Positions 8,612 through 18,625 of a stretch of 47,627 nucleotides of DNA are shown one piece after another. The notes under the pieces are model-generated. The model was not told the origin of the DNA. It searched no databases and saw nothing but the letters and a program-made list of their open reading frames with translations. A program made the position numbers and the translations under genes. Source of the stretch: Rhodobacterales bacterium (GTDB taxonomy: Bacteria > Pseudomonadota > Alphaproteobacteria > Rhodobacterales > Rhodobacteraceae); contig JAFLCY010000019.1 in the NCBI GenBank assembly GCA_017303485.1, positions 1 to 47,627 on the forward strand, written 5' to 3'. Position 1 is the first letter of the stretch, and each line of letters opens with the position of its first letter.

Positions 8612-9078
8612 GCCTCTACCCGGAAGCCGATGAAAAACTCTTTCGTCTTGGGGAAGCGCAGGACCGTCAGCCCCGTCTCCCCCTCGATCCGTGCTGCTGC
8701 TTCCGCGATCTGCTCGGGCCGTTCGCAGGCCAGGACGAACCACATGTTCAGCTTGTGCTGACGCTCATAGTTGTGCGCGACTTGCGGAAGGGCATTGACC
8801 AAAGTCACGACCTCGTCGAAGCGGTCTTGCGGCACCGCCATGGCGCAGAGGCAGAAGGCGCCGCCCATGGCCTCGGCGTCGAGGAAGGGGCCGAACCGGG
8901 TGATGGCGCCGATCTCGCGCAATTGGGTGATGCGATCGACGACCTCGGCTTCCGGGATACCGGCCTCGGCCGCCACCGGGGCGAAGGGAGCATGAGTCAG
9001 CGGCAATCCGTCCTGAAGCCGGTTGATCAACAGGCGGTCGGTGGCGTCCAGCGCGTCGGGGGGAAGGGTGGTGCGCAT
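8608..9078 (-). CDS. nirG: NirG, sirohaem decarboxylase subunit (AsnC/Lrp-like)
   Basis: A 156-residue paralogue of NirH, NirD and NirL acting in sirohaem decarboxylation. It starts MRTTLPPDALDATDRLLINRLQDGLPLTHAPFAPVA and contains NYERQHKLNMWFVLACERPEQI, the conserved N-x-W-F-V strand of the NirD/G branch, ending [15 protein letters not shown]. The F-P-x-x-K-E-F-x-I-G/D-F pattern separates NirD/NirG from NirH/NirL. The ATG at 9078 overlaps the nirDL stop by one base (TGATG), a common coupling in this operon; the frame upstream to 9108 belongs to the end of nirDL. Confidence 0.87.
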   Translation of the reverse strand: MRTTLPPDALDATDRLLINRLQDGLPLTHAPFAPVAAEAGIPEAEVVDRITQLREIGAITRFGPFLDAEAMGGAFCLCAMAVPQDRFDEVVTLVNALPQVAHNYERQHKLNMWFVLACERPEQIAEAAARIEGETGLTVLRFPKTKEFFIGFRVEA

Positions 9079-10055
9079 CAGGCGGCCTCCGACAGGCGGG
9101 CCCCGCATTGCTTGAAGCAGCGGGTCGAGAACAGGACACGGTGATCGACCCCGGCCAGCGCGGGCAGGGCGCGGGCTGCATCCAGCACCGTCAAAGCCTC
9201 GGGACGGGAACGGGCGTGGATCATGCAGTAGAGCCGATAGGGCCAGACCCCGGCCACCGGGCGGCGCTCATAGGCCAGCGTCACGCCGGGCAGCGCGGCC
9301 AGCGCCCGGCCAGCGGCGAGTGTGGCGGTTTCCGGCACATCCCAGACCACCATGGCGTTCGAGGTGAAGCCAAGCGCGCGGTGACGGACGATCACGCCGA
9401 GGCGGGTCAGTATGCCAGCCGCCAGCAGCGCCCCGATGCGCGCGATGACCACGATTTCCTCACGCCCGAGATGCTGCGCAAGTCGGGCATAGGGCCGGGG
9501 GGTCAGGTCCAGCCCCTTGCTCAGCGCATGGAGCAGCGGCCTGTCATCGGCACGCAGGAAAGTGGATTGCACAGAGCGTCCGCCGGGCATCGCAACCGGG
9601 CCGCCAGCCAGCGGGAAGCCGAGGTCGATGTTGAAGGGGCGGACGAGGCGCAGGTCGAGGAGGGGCAGATCCGTTGTAGCCTCGATCCTTGCCAGCATCG
9701 TGCGCAGCGCCGCCGCATCCGGCGCGGTGGCGACGAACCACAGGTTCCAGTCCGCCTCGCGCAGGTAGGAATGGTTCACCCCCGGCTCGGCCCCGACGAT
9801 GGCGGCCACCTCCTCGATCCGGTCCTCCGGCACCGCCAGTGCGGCGAGGGTGGAGGCCCCGGCGGTATTGGGCCTAACGGTGGCCCCGACCCGGGCGATC
9901 CGGCCTTCGGCCTGCATCCGGGTCAGGCGGTCGATCACCTCGGCTTCCGCCAGCCCGAGGGTCGCACCGATCGTTGCGAAGGGGCGCGGTTCCAGCGGCA
10001 GGTCGCGCTGGAAGCGGTCGAGAAGGGCAAGATCGCTGGGGTCGAGCCGGTCCAT
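9078..10055 (-). CDS. nirDL: NirDL, fused sirohaem decarboxylase subunits
   Basis: A 325-residue fusion of the NirD and NirL paralogues. Residues about 1-150 form the NirD half: MDRLDPSDLALLDRFQRDLPLEPRPFATIG, N-x-W-F-V strand in WNLWFVATAP, ending RPFNIDLGFPL. Residues about 170-325 form the NirL half: LLHALSKGLDLTPRPYARLA, WPYRLYCMIH, and the C-terminal LFSTRCFKQCGARLSEAA. In Pseudomonas these are separate genes; in Paracoccus-like organisms and several others they are fused, as here. The gene starts three bases after the nirF stop. With NirG and NirH it should decarboxylate the C12 and C18 acetates of sirohaem. Confidence 0.88.
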   Translation of the reverse strand: MDRLDPSDLALLDRFQRDLPLEPRPFATIGATLGLAEAEVIDRLTRMQAEGRIARVGATVRPNTAGASTLAALAVPEDRIEEVAAIVGAEPGVNHSYLREADWNLWFVATAPDAAALRTMLARIEATTDLPLLDLRLVRPFNIDLGFPLAGGPVAMPGGRSVQSTFLRADDRPLLHALSKGLDLTPRPYARLAQHLGREEIVVIARIGALLAAGILTRLGVIVRHRALGFTSNAMVVWDVPETATLAAGRALAALPGVTLAYERRPVAGVWPYRLYCMIHARSRPEALTVLDAARALPALAGVDHRVLFSTRCFKQCGARLSEAA

Positions 10056-10058
10056 CGG

Positions 10059-11201
10059 TCACAGCCCCGTTTGGTGCGCGCGGGCAGTGAAGAAGATGCC
10101 GCTTGGCGCCTCGGCGGGGATTTCGGCCAGTTTCTCGCGGCTGCGGGTGTCGTAGATCAGAACCTTGTTGTCATCGCGGGAACTGATCCAGACCTCGGCA
10201 CCCCTTGGCGCGAATTCCATGTGCAGGATCGCCTTGCCGGGGGTCAGGGTGGCGACGACTTCATGGCTGAGCGAGTCCACAACCTGCACCGTGTCGTTCA
10301 GGGGCGTGGCGAAGTTGACCCAGACGTAAGGCGAGGCGGGCTGCGCGATGATGAACACCGGCTGGCCGTGGACCGGGGTGGTGGCGGTGGTTTCCTGGCT
10401 GTCGCGGTCGACCCAGAGGATTTCGTGCCGCCCCACGGCGGGCAGCGCGTACTGGCCTTCGGTGAAGGCCCAGCCCTGCAGATGCGGCATCTTGTAGACC
10501 GGCATGTCCTCGCCGTCCTTGCCGTAGTCGGTGAGGAACTTTTGTGGTTCGGGGTGGTCGTCCCAGAGGTCGAAGGCGGTGACACCCTTCTCGCCGAAAA
10601 GGCCGATCAGATAGGTGCGGGCATCGTCGGTGAGGACGGCGTCGAACGGGTTCTTGCCGGCATTGCCGAGTGGGGTGATCACGGGCTCTGGCTGCGAGAA
10701 ATCGCCGAGGAAGACCTCGCCGGTGTCCCAGACCGTCCAGGCGAAGCGGCGGCCGGGCACGTCGACGAGGCCTATGGTCTTGCCCTCCGCAGGAATGTCC
10801 GCGACCAGCGCCAGCGTGTCAGCATCGAACACCTTGACCCCGCCGGGCTCATAGTTCGACACCGCGACCAGCTTGCCGTCGTCCGAGATCGCCCCGCCGA
10901 TGGAATTGCCCGCCTGCACGGTGCGGGCGACGACCGCGCGGGTCAGGATGTCGACCTTCGTCAGCCCGCCGTCGCGCCCGAAGACATAGGCGAAGCGTTC
11001 GTCGGGGGAATAGGTGAGGGAGGCATGGCTCAGATCGCCCAGCCCTTCGATCCGCCCCACCGCTGCGCGGTCCGACCGATCCACCAGCACCAGGCTGCCG
11101 GTGGCGCGTTCGATGACAAGGCCAAGGTCTCCGGTGGCGGTCAGGTCGTCTCCAGCCCAGAGCGGGGTGGCGAGCAGGGCGAGAAGGCACAGGCGTTTCA
11201 T
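10059..11201 (-). CDS. nirF: NirF, haem d1 biosynthesis propeller protein
   Basis: A 380-residue NirS/NirN-like beta-propeller without a haem c domain, required for haem d1 formation; it binds d1-type tetrapyrroles in the periplasm. A clear signal peptide MKRLCLLALLATPLWA is followed by repeats such as LSHASLTYSPDERFAYVFGRDGGLTKVD and GGAISDDGKLVAVSNYEPGGVKVFD, close in layout to the d1 domain of NirS. The C-terminus GIFFTARAHQTGL is the usual NirF ending. The start at 11201 overlaps the nirC stop (ATGA); the upstream extension to 11234 lies in nirC and would bury the signal peptide. Confidence 0.9.
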   Translation of the reverse strand: MKRLCLLALLATPLWAGDDLTATGDLGLVIERATGSLVLVDRSDRAAVGRIEGLGDLSHASLTYSPDERFAYVFGRDGGLTKVDILTRAVVARTVQAGNSIGGAISDDGKLVAVSNYEPGGVKVFDADTLALVADIPAEGKTIGLVDVPGRRFAWTVWDTGEVFLGDFSQPEPVITPLGNAGKNPFDAVLTDDARTYLIGLFGEKGVTAFDLWDDHPEPQKFLTDYGKDGEDMPVYKMPHLQGWAFTEGQYALPAVGRHEILWVDRDSQETTATTPVHGQPVFIIAQPASPYVWVNFATPLNDTVQVVDSLSHEVVATLTPGKAILHMEFAPRGAEVWISSRDDNKVLIYDTRSREKLAEIPAEAPSGIFFTARAHQTGL

Positions 11202-11503
11202 GGGGTTTCCCCTTTCAGGTAATCGGCGATCCACAGCGCCTCGGCTTCGGTCAGAAGCGGGCGCCAGGGCGGCATGGCGGTGCCGGGCACACCGTCGAGG
11301 ATGATGAGGGCGAGGCCGTCGCGGTCGGCATGGGCCAGGGCTTCGGCGGTCAGCGGACGTCCCAACCCGCCCTTCATGGTCAGCCCGTGGCAGGATCCGC
11401 AGTCCTGGATGACCATGTGTTCCAGTTCGGTTGCCCGGGTCCGGGCGATGTCGGCAAGGGCCGGGGTGGCGAGCAGAGCCAGCAGGACCGCCTCCTCGAG
11501 CAT
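11198..11503 (-). CDS. nirC: NirC, small periplasmic cytochrome c55x
   Basis: NirC is a monohaem cytochrome thought to serve as electron partner in haem d1 assembly or for NirS. The protein of 101 residues has CGSCH (Cys35, Cys38, His39) and an axial methionine in GTAMPPW (Met77). The N-terminus is odd: the ATG at 11503 lies inside the left arm of an inverted repeat, and the resulting signal sequence begins MLEEAVLLALLATPALA with two acidic residues and no positive charge, unlike a normal Sec signal. No good ribosome site precedes it. The repeat appears to have replaced the original 5' end of the gene, so export and expression may be impaired. Confidence 0.82.
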   Translation of the reverse strand: MLEEAVLLALLATPALADIARTRATELEHMVIQDCGSCHGLTMKGGLGRPLTAEALAHADRDGLALIILDGVPGTAMPPWRPLLTEAEALWIADYLKGETP

Positions 11504-11557
11504 TTCATGCACTCGTCGGGAGAGGCGCACCCAGCGAGGAGTGCATGAAATGCTCGA
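11496..11557. repeat. Inverted repeat with 19-base perfect arms at the nirE/nirC junction
   Basis: The arm at 11496-11514 (TCGAGCATTTCATGCACTC) is repeated in exact inverse at 11539-11557, with a 24-base spacer. Transcribed leftward, it would form a strong stem-loop between nirE and nirC. The nirC start codon is contained in the left arm. No T-tract follows, so it looks more like a mobile palindromic unit or an mRNA processing/stability hairpin than a classical terminator. Confidence 0.85.
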
Positions 11558-11567
11558 CGAGCGATGG

Positions 11568-12371
11568 TCAGGCATAGGCGGCCATCCCGGCCCCCTCGCA
11601 GTGGGCGGCATCCAGTTCGGCGATTGTGGGATAAAGCCCGGCCACCCGCCCGATGACGAACAGGACCGGCGCTTCGGGCTGGGTCTTCGCCACATCGGTG
11701 CCGATCTGGCCCAGCGTGGACAGAAGCCGCACCTCACGCGGTGTGGTGGCGGCGCTGACCGCCAGCACCGGCAGGGCAGGGGCCATGCCGTGCCGCATCA
11801 GTTGCAAGGCGATCTCGGCGATGTTGCCCGCGCCCATGTAGACGACCAGCGTGGTCTCCTCCGACGCAAGCGAGGCCCAGTCGAGATCAAGCACCGCATC
11901 CTTCGCCCGGTGGCCCGTCACATAGCGCACGCCGGTCGCCAGCCCCCGGTGCGTCAGCGGAACGCCGGTCGAGGCCGCAGCGCCCTGTGCAGAGGTGATG
12001 CCGGGCACATAGCTTACAGGCACACCCGCGGCGCGGCAGGCCTCGGCTTCCTCCGACCCCCGCCCGAAGATCAGCGGATCGCCGCCTTTCAGCCGGGCGA
12101 CCACCAGCCCCTCGCGGGCAAGATCGACTAGCAGCGCATTGATCGCCTCTTGCGGAACCTTGTGGAATTTCGGCAGCTTGCCCACATCGACCCGCCTTGT
12201 GCCCGCAGGCACCAGCGCCATGATCTCGGGCGAGACAAGCCGGTCATGCACCACCACATCGGCGGACTGGATCAGCCGCAGGGCCTTCAGCGTCAACAGG
12301 TCGGGATCGCCCGGACCCGCTCCGACAAGGTGGACCGAACCCGGAAGGAACGCGCGGTTGTGGTCTTTCAT
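11568..12371 (-). CDS. nirE: NirE, uroporphyrinogen-III C-methyltransferase
   Basis: This cytoplasmic SAM-dependent methyltransferase converts uroporphyrinogen III to precorrin-2, the entry point to sirohaem and haem d1. The 267-residue protein carries the SUMT signatures VHLVGAGPGDPDLLTLKALRLIQSADVVVHDRLVS, RLKGGDPLIFGRGSEEAE, GITSAQGAAASTGVPLTHRGLA and VVYMGAGNIAEIA. It is a single-domain SUMT, not the CysG fusion, and its place between nirS and nirC marks it as NirE rather than CobA. The ATG at 12371 (MKDHNRAFLPGSVHLVG) gives the usual length; the extension to 12470 has no domain similarity. Confidence 0.93.
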   Translation of the reverse strand: MKDHNRAFLPGSVHLVGAGPGDPDLLTLKALRLIQSADVVVHDRLVSPEIMALVPAGTRRVDVGKLPKFHKVPQEAINALLVDLAREGLVVARLKGGDPLIFGRGSEEAEACRAAGVPVSYVPGITSAQGAAASTGVPLTHRGLATGVRYVTGHRAKDAVLDLDWASLASEETTLVVYMGAGNIAEIALQLMRHGMAPALPVLAVSAATTPREVRLLSTLGQIGTDVAKTQPEAPVLFVIGRVAGLYPTIAELDAAHCEGAGMAAYA

Positions 12372-12479
12372 GGCTGTCGGTTTCCGATGGCTGAGAGAAA
12401 AGGACGGGGGTGAAGGGAATGCACACCCCCGCCAGTTTGCATCCGCGGCAAAGACGGGCCGCGGATACAAGGGAACGCC

Positions 12480-14297
<1,818 letters not shown>

Positions 14298-14302
14298 TTA
14301 CC

Positions 14303-14316
14303 TTGACTTTCGTTAA
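14303..14316. promoter_or_regulatory. Nnr box shared by the divergent nirS and nirI genes
   Basis: TTGAC-TTTC-GTTAA (inverse TTAAC-GAAA-GTCAA) matches the Nnr box known between nir genes of Paracoccus. It lies 64 bases upstream of the nirS ATG and 55 bases upstream of nirI, so one site could serve both directions. A second copy of almost the same sequence lies before norC. Confidence 0.8.
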
Positions 14317-14370
14317 GGCGGGAAAGGGCGCTTCGCCGCAGGGTCCGCGACACTGGAAAAGGCCCCATCC

Positions 14371-16392
14371 ATGCGCGTTCTTCTTGCTGCCGTTCTGGCC
14401 ATGCTTCTGTCCGTGGCCTCCGCCCGGGCCGAAGGACTGATCGCCGACGATGCGCTGTCGGTGACGGAGCCGACGTCCGCGCAGGCAGCGGCGCTTCTGG
14501 GGCTTGAGGGTCCGGTGCAGGTCGCCCGGGTCGACGCCGGGGTGCCGGGCTGGACCGTCTCGCAGGGCGGCAGGGTGGTGGGCGAGATCGGCTCCACCTG
14601 GGAAATCGCCGGATCGGTCGGCTATTCCGGCAGGCCGCTGGATGTGCTGGTGGCGATCTCACCCGAGGCGCGGATCGCCGGGGCGCTGCTGGTGCGGCAC
14701 AACGAACCCGTGCTGACGCTGGGGATCTCCGACGCCGACATCGCCGCCTATGTTGCGGGGTTCAAGGGGTTCGACCTCGCCGCCCCCGCCCCGGACACCT
14801 CTGCGCTGCCGCCCGTGATCAGCCGCGCCACCGTCTCCACCGGGGTGATCCGCGACGGCATCCTGCGCACTGCGCGGACGCTGGCCATCGGGCGCGGGCT
14901 GATCAGCGCGGGGGGCGGGGTGGACCGGCTGAGCTTTGCCCCCGCGACCTGGGATCAGCTTCTGGCCATGGGCGCGCTGACCGAACTGCGCGTGACGATG
15001 ACCGAGGCCGCGACCGCGCTGGCGGGAGCAAAAGTCCCGATCCAGCCGGGGGAGGGCGACTTCCTGCACCTCTGGGCCGGGGTGATCGACACGCCTACCG
15101 TCGGGCAGAACCTTCTTGGCCAGCAGGATTTCACCCGTGCGGTCGGCAACCTTGGCGCAGGAGGATCGGCCCTGATCGTGATGGGTCAGGGCGTGCAGTC
15201 GCATCGCGGGACCGACTGGAAGAAGACCGGCACCTTCGACCGGGTGACCGTGGTTCAGGGCGGGGTGCGTTGGCAGCCGACCGAAGACCGCTACCAGATG
15301 CTGAAAAGACTGGCCCTTCCCGACGCGCCTAAGATGAAGGAGATCAGCCTTTTCGCCCTGCCGCCGGAGATAGACCCGACAAAGCCCCTGACCGTCGAGA
15401 TCCGCGCCACCCGCCCCACCGCGACGGGTGAGGTCGCGATGACCGCGGCGCTGCCCTACACCCTGCCCGACGCCTTCCGCCTTGCCCCGCCGCCGGAACC
15501 GGAGCCGCTGTGGCAGCAGGCCTGGAAAGCGAAGCAACCCCAGATCGCCGTGGTCGGCCTGATGCTAACCATCTTGACCCTGATCCTCTTCGCACAGGAA
15601 TGGATCACCCGGCGGCCCCGCCTCTGGCGGATCGGGCGGCTCACGTTTCTCGCCTCCACCTTCCTCGTCCTCGGCATGGGTCTGAACGGGCAGCTTTCGG
15701 TCGTGCAGGTCGTGGCCTTTGTCCATTCCCTCCTCACCGGCTTCCACTGGGAGACCTTCCTGATCGAGCCGGTGATCTTCATTCTCTGGGGCTTCACCGC
15801 GCTGGGGATGCTGTTCTGGGGCCGGGGGGTCTATTGCGGCTGGCTCTGCCCGTTCGGGGCCTTGCAGGAACTCACCAACGCCGCCGCCCAACGCCTTGGC
15901 GTCAAACAGATCGCCGTGCCGCAGGCGCTGCATGAGCGGCTCTGGGTGATCAAGTACACGCTGTTCATGGGCATCCTCGCGCTGTCGTTCTACTCGATGC
16001 GCGATGCCCTGATCCTCGCTGAAGCCGAGCCGTTCAAGACCGCCATCTCGCTCCGCTTCCTGCGCGCCTGGCCCTTCCTCCTCTTCGTCGCAGCCCTCCT
16101 CACCGCCGGCCTGTTCATCGAGCGGTTCTATTGCCGCTATCTCTGCCCCTTGGGCGCGGGCCTAGCCATTCCCGCCAAGCTGAAGATCTTCGACTGGCTC
16201 AAGCGCCGCCCGCAATGCGGCCGCGAATGCCGGATGTGCGAGACGAAATGCACCGTCGGCGCCATCGACGCCATCGGACGGATCAACGCCAACGAATGCG
16301 TCCTCTGCCTGCGCTGCCAGGTGATCATGAACGACAATTCACAATGCCCCGTCCTGAAACGCCGCGCCCGCGCGGAAGGAGCCGCCGCATGA
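14371..16392 (+). CDS. nirI: NirI, NosR-like membrane polyferredoxin needed for nirS expression
   Basis: NirI is an inner-membrane flavo-iron-sulfur protein that in Paracoccus is required for nirS transcription or activity. The 673-residue protein has a signal peptide (MRVLLAAVLAMLLSVASARA), a periplasmic FMN-binding-type domain (about 60-330), a block of membrane helices (about 395-590), two CxxxCP motifs on the cytoplasmic side (YCGWLCPFGALQ and YCRYLCPLGAGLAIP), and a C-terminal ferredoxin-like pair of cysteine clusters (CGRECRMCETKC...ANECVLCLRCQ). The domain order matches NosR/NirI, and the position opposite nirS assigns it as NirI. Translation is coupled to nnrS by an ATGA overlap. Confidence 0.9.
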   Translation: MRVLLAAVLAMLLSVASARAEGLIADDALSVTEPTSAQAAALLGLEGPVQVARVDAGVPGWTVSQGGRVVGEIGSTWEIAGSVGYSGRPLDVLVAISPEARIAGALLVRHNEPVLTLGISDADIAAYVAGFKGFDLAAPAPDTSALPPVISRATVSTGVIRDGILRTARTLAIGRGLISAGGGVDRLSFAPATWDQLLAMGALTELRVTMTEAATALAGAKVPIQPGEGDFLHLWAGVIDTPTVGQNLLGQQDFTRAVGNLGAGGSALIVMGQGVQSHRGTDWKKTGTFDRVTVVQGGVRWQPTEDRYQMLKRLALPDAPKMKEISLFALPPEIDPTKPLTVEIRATRPTATGEVAMTAALPYTLPDAFRLAPPPEPEPLWQQAWKAKQPQIAVVGLMLTILTLILFAQEWITRRPRLWRIGRLTFLASTFLVLGMGLNGQLSVVQVVAFVHSLLTGFHWETFLIEPVIFILWGFTALGMLFWGRGVYCGWLCPFGALQELTNAAAQRLGVKQIAVPQALHERLWVIKYTLFMGILALSFYSMRDALILAEAEPFKTAISLRFLRAWPFLLFVAALLTAGLFIERFYCRYLCPLGAGLAIPAKLKIFDWLKRRPQCGRECRMCETKCTVGAIDAIGRINANECVLCLRCQVIMNDNSQCPVLKRRARAEGAAA

Positions 16393-17594
16393 TCGCCCTC
16401 AAGCGCCTGTTCGGTGACGGCTTCCGCGTCTTCTTTCTTGCGGCGGGCCTGTTCGCGTTCCTGTCGATGGCGGTCTGGGAGGGCTACCAGATCGCCCAGG
16501 CGCTTGGCGGCACCCTCGACCTGCCCACCGCCGCCCCGCCGCATCTGTGGCACGCGCATGAGATGATCTTCGGCTATGCCTCGGCAGCACTTGGCGGGTT
16601 CCTCCTGACCGCGGTGCCGAACTGGACCGGCGCGAAATCCGCCCCCCACCGCTTCATCGCCGTGGTCGCGGGCCTCTGGCTGGCGGGGCGGCTGGCGGTC
16701 TGGGGATCGGGCCATCTGCCGCCGGTTCTGGTGGCGGTCGTCGATCTCGCCTTCGTCCCGGTGCTGGCAGCCAACCTCCTGACCCAGCTCATCAAGCGCC
16801 CGAAGCCGCAGCAGATGATCCTCGTCGCGATCCTCTCGATCTACTGGGTCGCCAACCTGATGGTGCATCTGGAATGGACGGGCCTGACCGGCGACACCGC
16901 CTGGGCGGGCCTTCGCGCCGGGCTGGTCACGCTTGGCACCATGATCATGGTGCTGGGCGGCCGCGTCACCCCCGGTTTCACCCGCAACGCCATGGTCCAG
17001 TCGGGGCGCGGGGACCGCCTGCCGGTGAACCCGATGCCGCTTGCCGGTCTCGCCATCGCCGCCGCGCTGACCCAGCCACTCGGCTACCTCCTAGGCGCGC
17101 CCGAAAGCTGGCTTGCCCCCTTCGCCCTGATCGCCGGGACTGCCGGCCTTGCCCGAGTCGCACTCTGGCGCGGGCTCTGGACGAAGGACAAACCGATCCT
17201 CTGGACGCTGCACCTGTCCTATGCCCTGAACGCCCTTGGTTTCCTGACCCTCGGGTTTGCGCAGCTTGGCCTGACCCCCGAGATCGCCGCGCTGCACCTC
17301 CTTGGCATCGGCGGGGTCGGCGGCATGACCGTTGCCATCATGTCCCGCGCCACGCTTGGCCACACCGGGCGCGCGCTGGTTGCGCCCCGGCCCGTCGCGC
17401 TGGCCTATGCGCTGATCCCGCTCTCCGCCCTGATCCGCTGCCTCGGGGCCGAACTGCCCGCCCTTTCCATCCCCGCGATCCTTCTGGCCGGCGCGCTGTG
17501 GCTGCTGGCCTTCGGGCTTTACACCGCCGCGCTCTGGCCGGTGTTCTGGGGCCCGCGCAAGGCCCGCAGCCCTGCCGGAGCCGCCCCCTCGTGA
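16389..17594 (+). CDS. nnrS: NnrS family haem-copper membrane protein
   Basis: NnrS is a membrane protein with haem and copper, present in most denitrifiers and linked to resistance against NO-derived stress. The 401-residue protein has about 12 membrane helices and the HAHEMIFGYASAALGGFLLTAVPNWTG motif that begins the family domain, with further conserved histidines in LHLLGIGGVGGMTVAIMSRATLGHTGR. The start at 16389 overlaps the nirI stop by four bases. Between nirI and nirX it is part of one transcription unit driven from the nir Nnr box; in Paracoccus nirI and nirX are the usual neighbours, so the insertion of nnrS between them is a local variation. Confidence 0.9.
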   Translation: MIALKRLFGDGFRVFFLAAGLFAFLSMAVWEGYQIAQALGGTLDLPTAAPPHLWHAHEMIFGYASAALGGFLLTAVPNWTGAKSAPHRFIAVVAGLWLAGRLAVWGSGHLPPVLVAVVDLAFVPVLAANLLTQLIKRPKPQQMILVAILSIYWVANLMVHLEWTGLTGDTAWAGLRAGLVTLGTMIMVLGGRVTPGFTRNAMVQSGRGDRLPVNPMPLAGLAIAAALTQPLGYLLGAPESWLAPFALIAGTAGLARVALWRGLWTKDKPILWTLHLSYALNALGFLTLGFAQLGLTPEIAALHLLGIGGVGGMTVAIMSRATLGHTGRALVAPRPVALAYALIPLSALIRCLGAELPALSIPAILLAGALWLLAFGLYTAALWPVFWGPRKARSPAGAAPS

Positions 17595-18454
17595 ACCGCC
17601 GCCGCTTCCTGACCCTGACCGCCGCCGCGCTTGCGCCGCTTCCCGGCCAGGCCGGAACCGTGACCCTTTGGGAGGGCAGGGGCCTTGGCACTGCTCTCTC
17701 CCTCCGCCTGATCGGGGCCGATCCGCACCGCGCCCGCCAGACCTTCGCCCGCGTCGAAGCCGAAATCGCGCGGATCGAGAGCCTCGCCTCGCTGCACCGC
17801 GACTCGGCCCTGACCCGGCTGAACCGCGACGGCCATCTCGCCTGGCCCTCGTCCGACTTGCTGGACCTTCTTGCCCTCGCTGGTCAGGTCCACAGGGCTA
17901 CCGGAGGTGCCTTCGACCCGACCGTGCAACCCCTTTGGCTGGCTCTCGCCAAGGGCAGCGATCCCGCGACAGCCCGCGACCTGATCGGCTGGGACCGCGT
18001 CCGCCTCTCGCCCGAGGAAATCCGCCTCGATCCCGGCCAGGCCCTGACCCTGAACGGCATCGCGCAGGGCTGGGCCGCCGACCGGATAGCCGCCCTTCTC
18101 CGCGCGCAAGGCTTCAGCGACGCGTTGGTCGACATGGGCGAGATCGCAGCACTTGGTCAGGCCGAAGGCGGCTGGCCCGCCGTGATTGCCGGGCCCGATG
18201 GCGCGGCGCTGGCCGAAACCCGGCTGGTGAACCGCGCCCTTGCAACCTCGTCGCCGCGTGGCACGCTGGTCAATGGCCTGCCGCATATCCTCGGGCCGCA
18301 GGGCCAGCCGCCGCTCTGGCAGACCGCCAGCGTCAGCGTCCCCCTGGCGGCAGTCGCCGACGCGCTGTCGACCGCTTTCTGCCTGATGGACCGGCCCAGC
18401 ATCGACACGGCGCTGGCGCAGTTCCCCGACGCCCGGATCGAAGCGCTGGTGTGA
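17591..18454 (+). CDS. nirX: NirX, ApbE-type FAD:protein FMN transferase
   Basis: ApbE-like enzymes attach FMN to a threonine of periplasmic flavoproteins; NirX most likely flavinylates NirI. The 287-residue protein begins with a GTG overlapping the nnrS stop (GTGA) and a twin-arginine-like signal (NRRRFLTLTAAALAPLPGQA). Family segments are R-I-E-S-L-x-S-x-x-x-x-S-A-L-T-R-L-N (about 55-78), GGAFDPTVQPLW, LNGIAQGWAADRIAALL, VDMGEIAALG, and the metal-binding end ADALSTAFCLM. No ATG is available near the right N-terminus, so the GTG start is well supported by overlap and the signal peptide. Confidence 0.87.
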   Translation: MNRRRFLTLTAAALAPLPGQAGTVTLWEGRGLGTALSLRLIGADPHRARQTFARVEAEIARIESLASLHRDSALTRLNRDGHLAWPSSDLLDLLALAGQVHRATGGAFDPTVQPLWLALAKGSDPATARDLIGWDRVRLSPEEIRLDPGQALTLNGIAQGWAADRIAALLRAQGFSDALVDMGEIAALGQAEGGWPAVIAGPDGAALAETRLVNRALATSSPRGTLVNGLPHILGPQGQPPLWQTASVSVPLAAVADALSTAFCLMDRPSIDTALAQFPDARIEALV

Positions 18455-18547
18455 CGCCCCCGGACGGCCCGTAGGGCGCGTGATCTCACGCACCTTCCCA
18501 CCCCAGCCCCTGCCGGATTGTCGCACCGGCCATATCCCGCTGCATGG

Positions 18548-18561
18548 TTGACTTTTGTTAA
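18548..18561. promoter_or_regulatory. Nnr box upstream of norC
   Basis: TTGAC-TTTT-GTTAA (inverse TTAAC-AAAA-GTCAA) is almost identical to the box between nirS and nirI. Its centre is about 71 bases upstream of the norC ATG at 18626, consistent with an activated promoter start near 18596 and a short leader. It should couple norCBQDEF to NO sensed by Nnr. Confidence 0.8.
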
Positions 18562-18625
18562 GGCCCCGACCGGGCCGAAGGTTCACACCCCCGTTACCTG
18601 TAACGCTCCCGGGAAGGATTCCGCC

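Noticed and set aside
9108..11222. Long rightward open frame covering nirDL and nirF
   Set aside because: Fully antisense to two well-recognised genes, with no ribosome site or motif.
11496..11557. Classical rho-independent terminator ending nirSE transcription
   Set aside because: The hairpin has long arms but a 24-base loop and no T-run, and the remaining nir genes lie downstream; a repeat unit fits better.
17591..17593. Possible frameshift at the start of nirX because no ATG is present
   Set aside because: A GTG overlapping the nnrS stop gives a normal twin-arginine-like signal and full family length.
18477..18492. Terminator after nirX (GCGTGA-TC-TCACGC)
   Set aside because: The stem is six pairs with a two-base loop and no T-tract; too weak to call.
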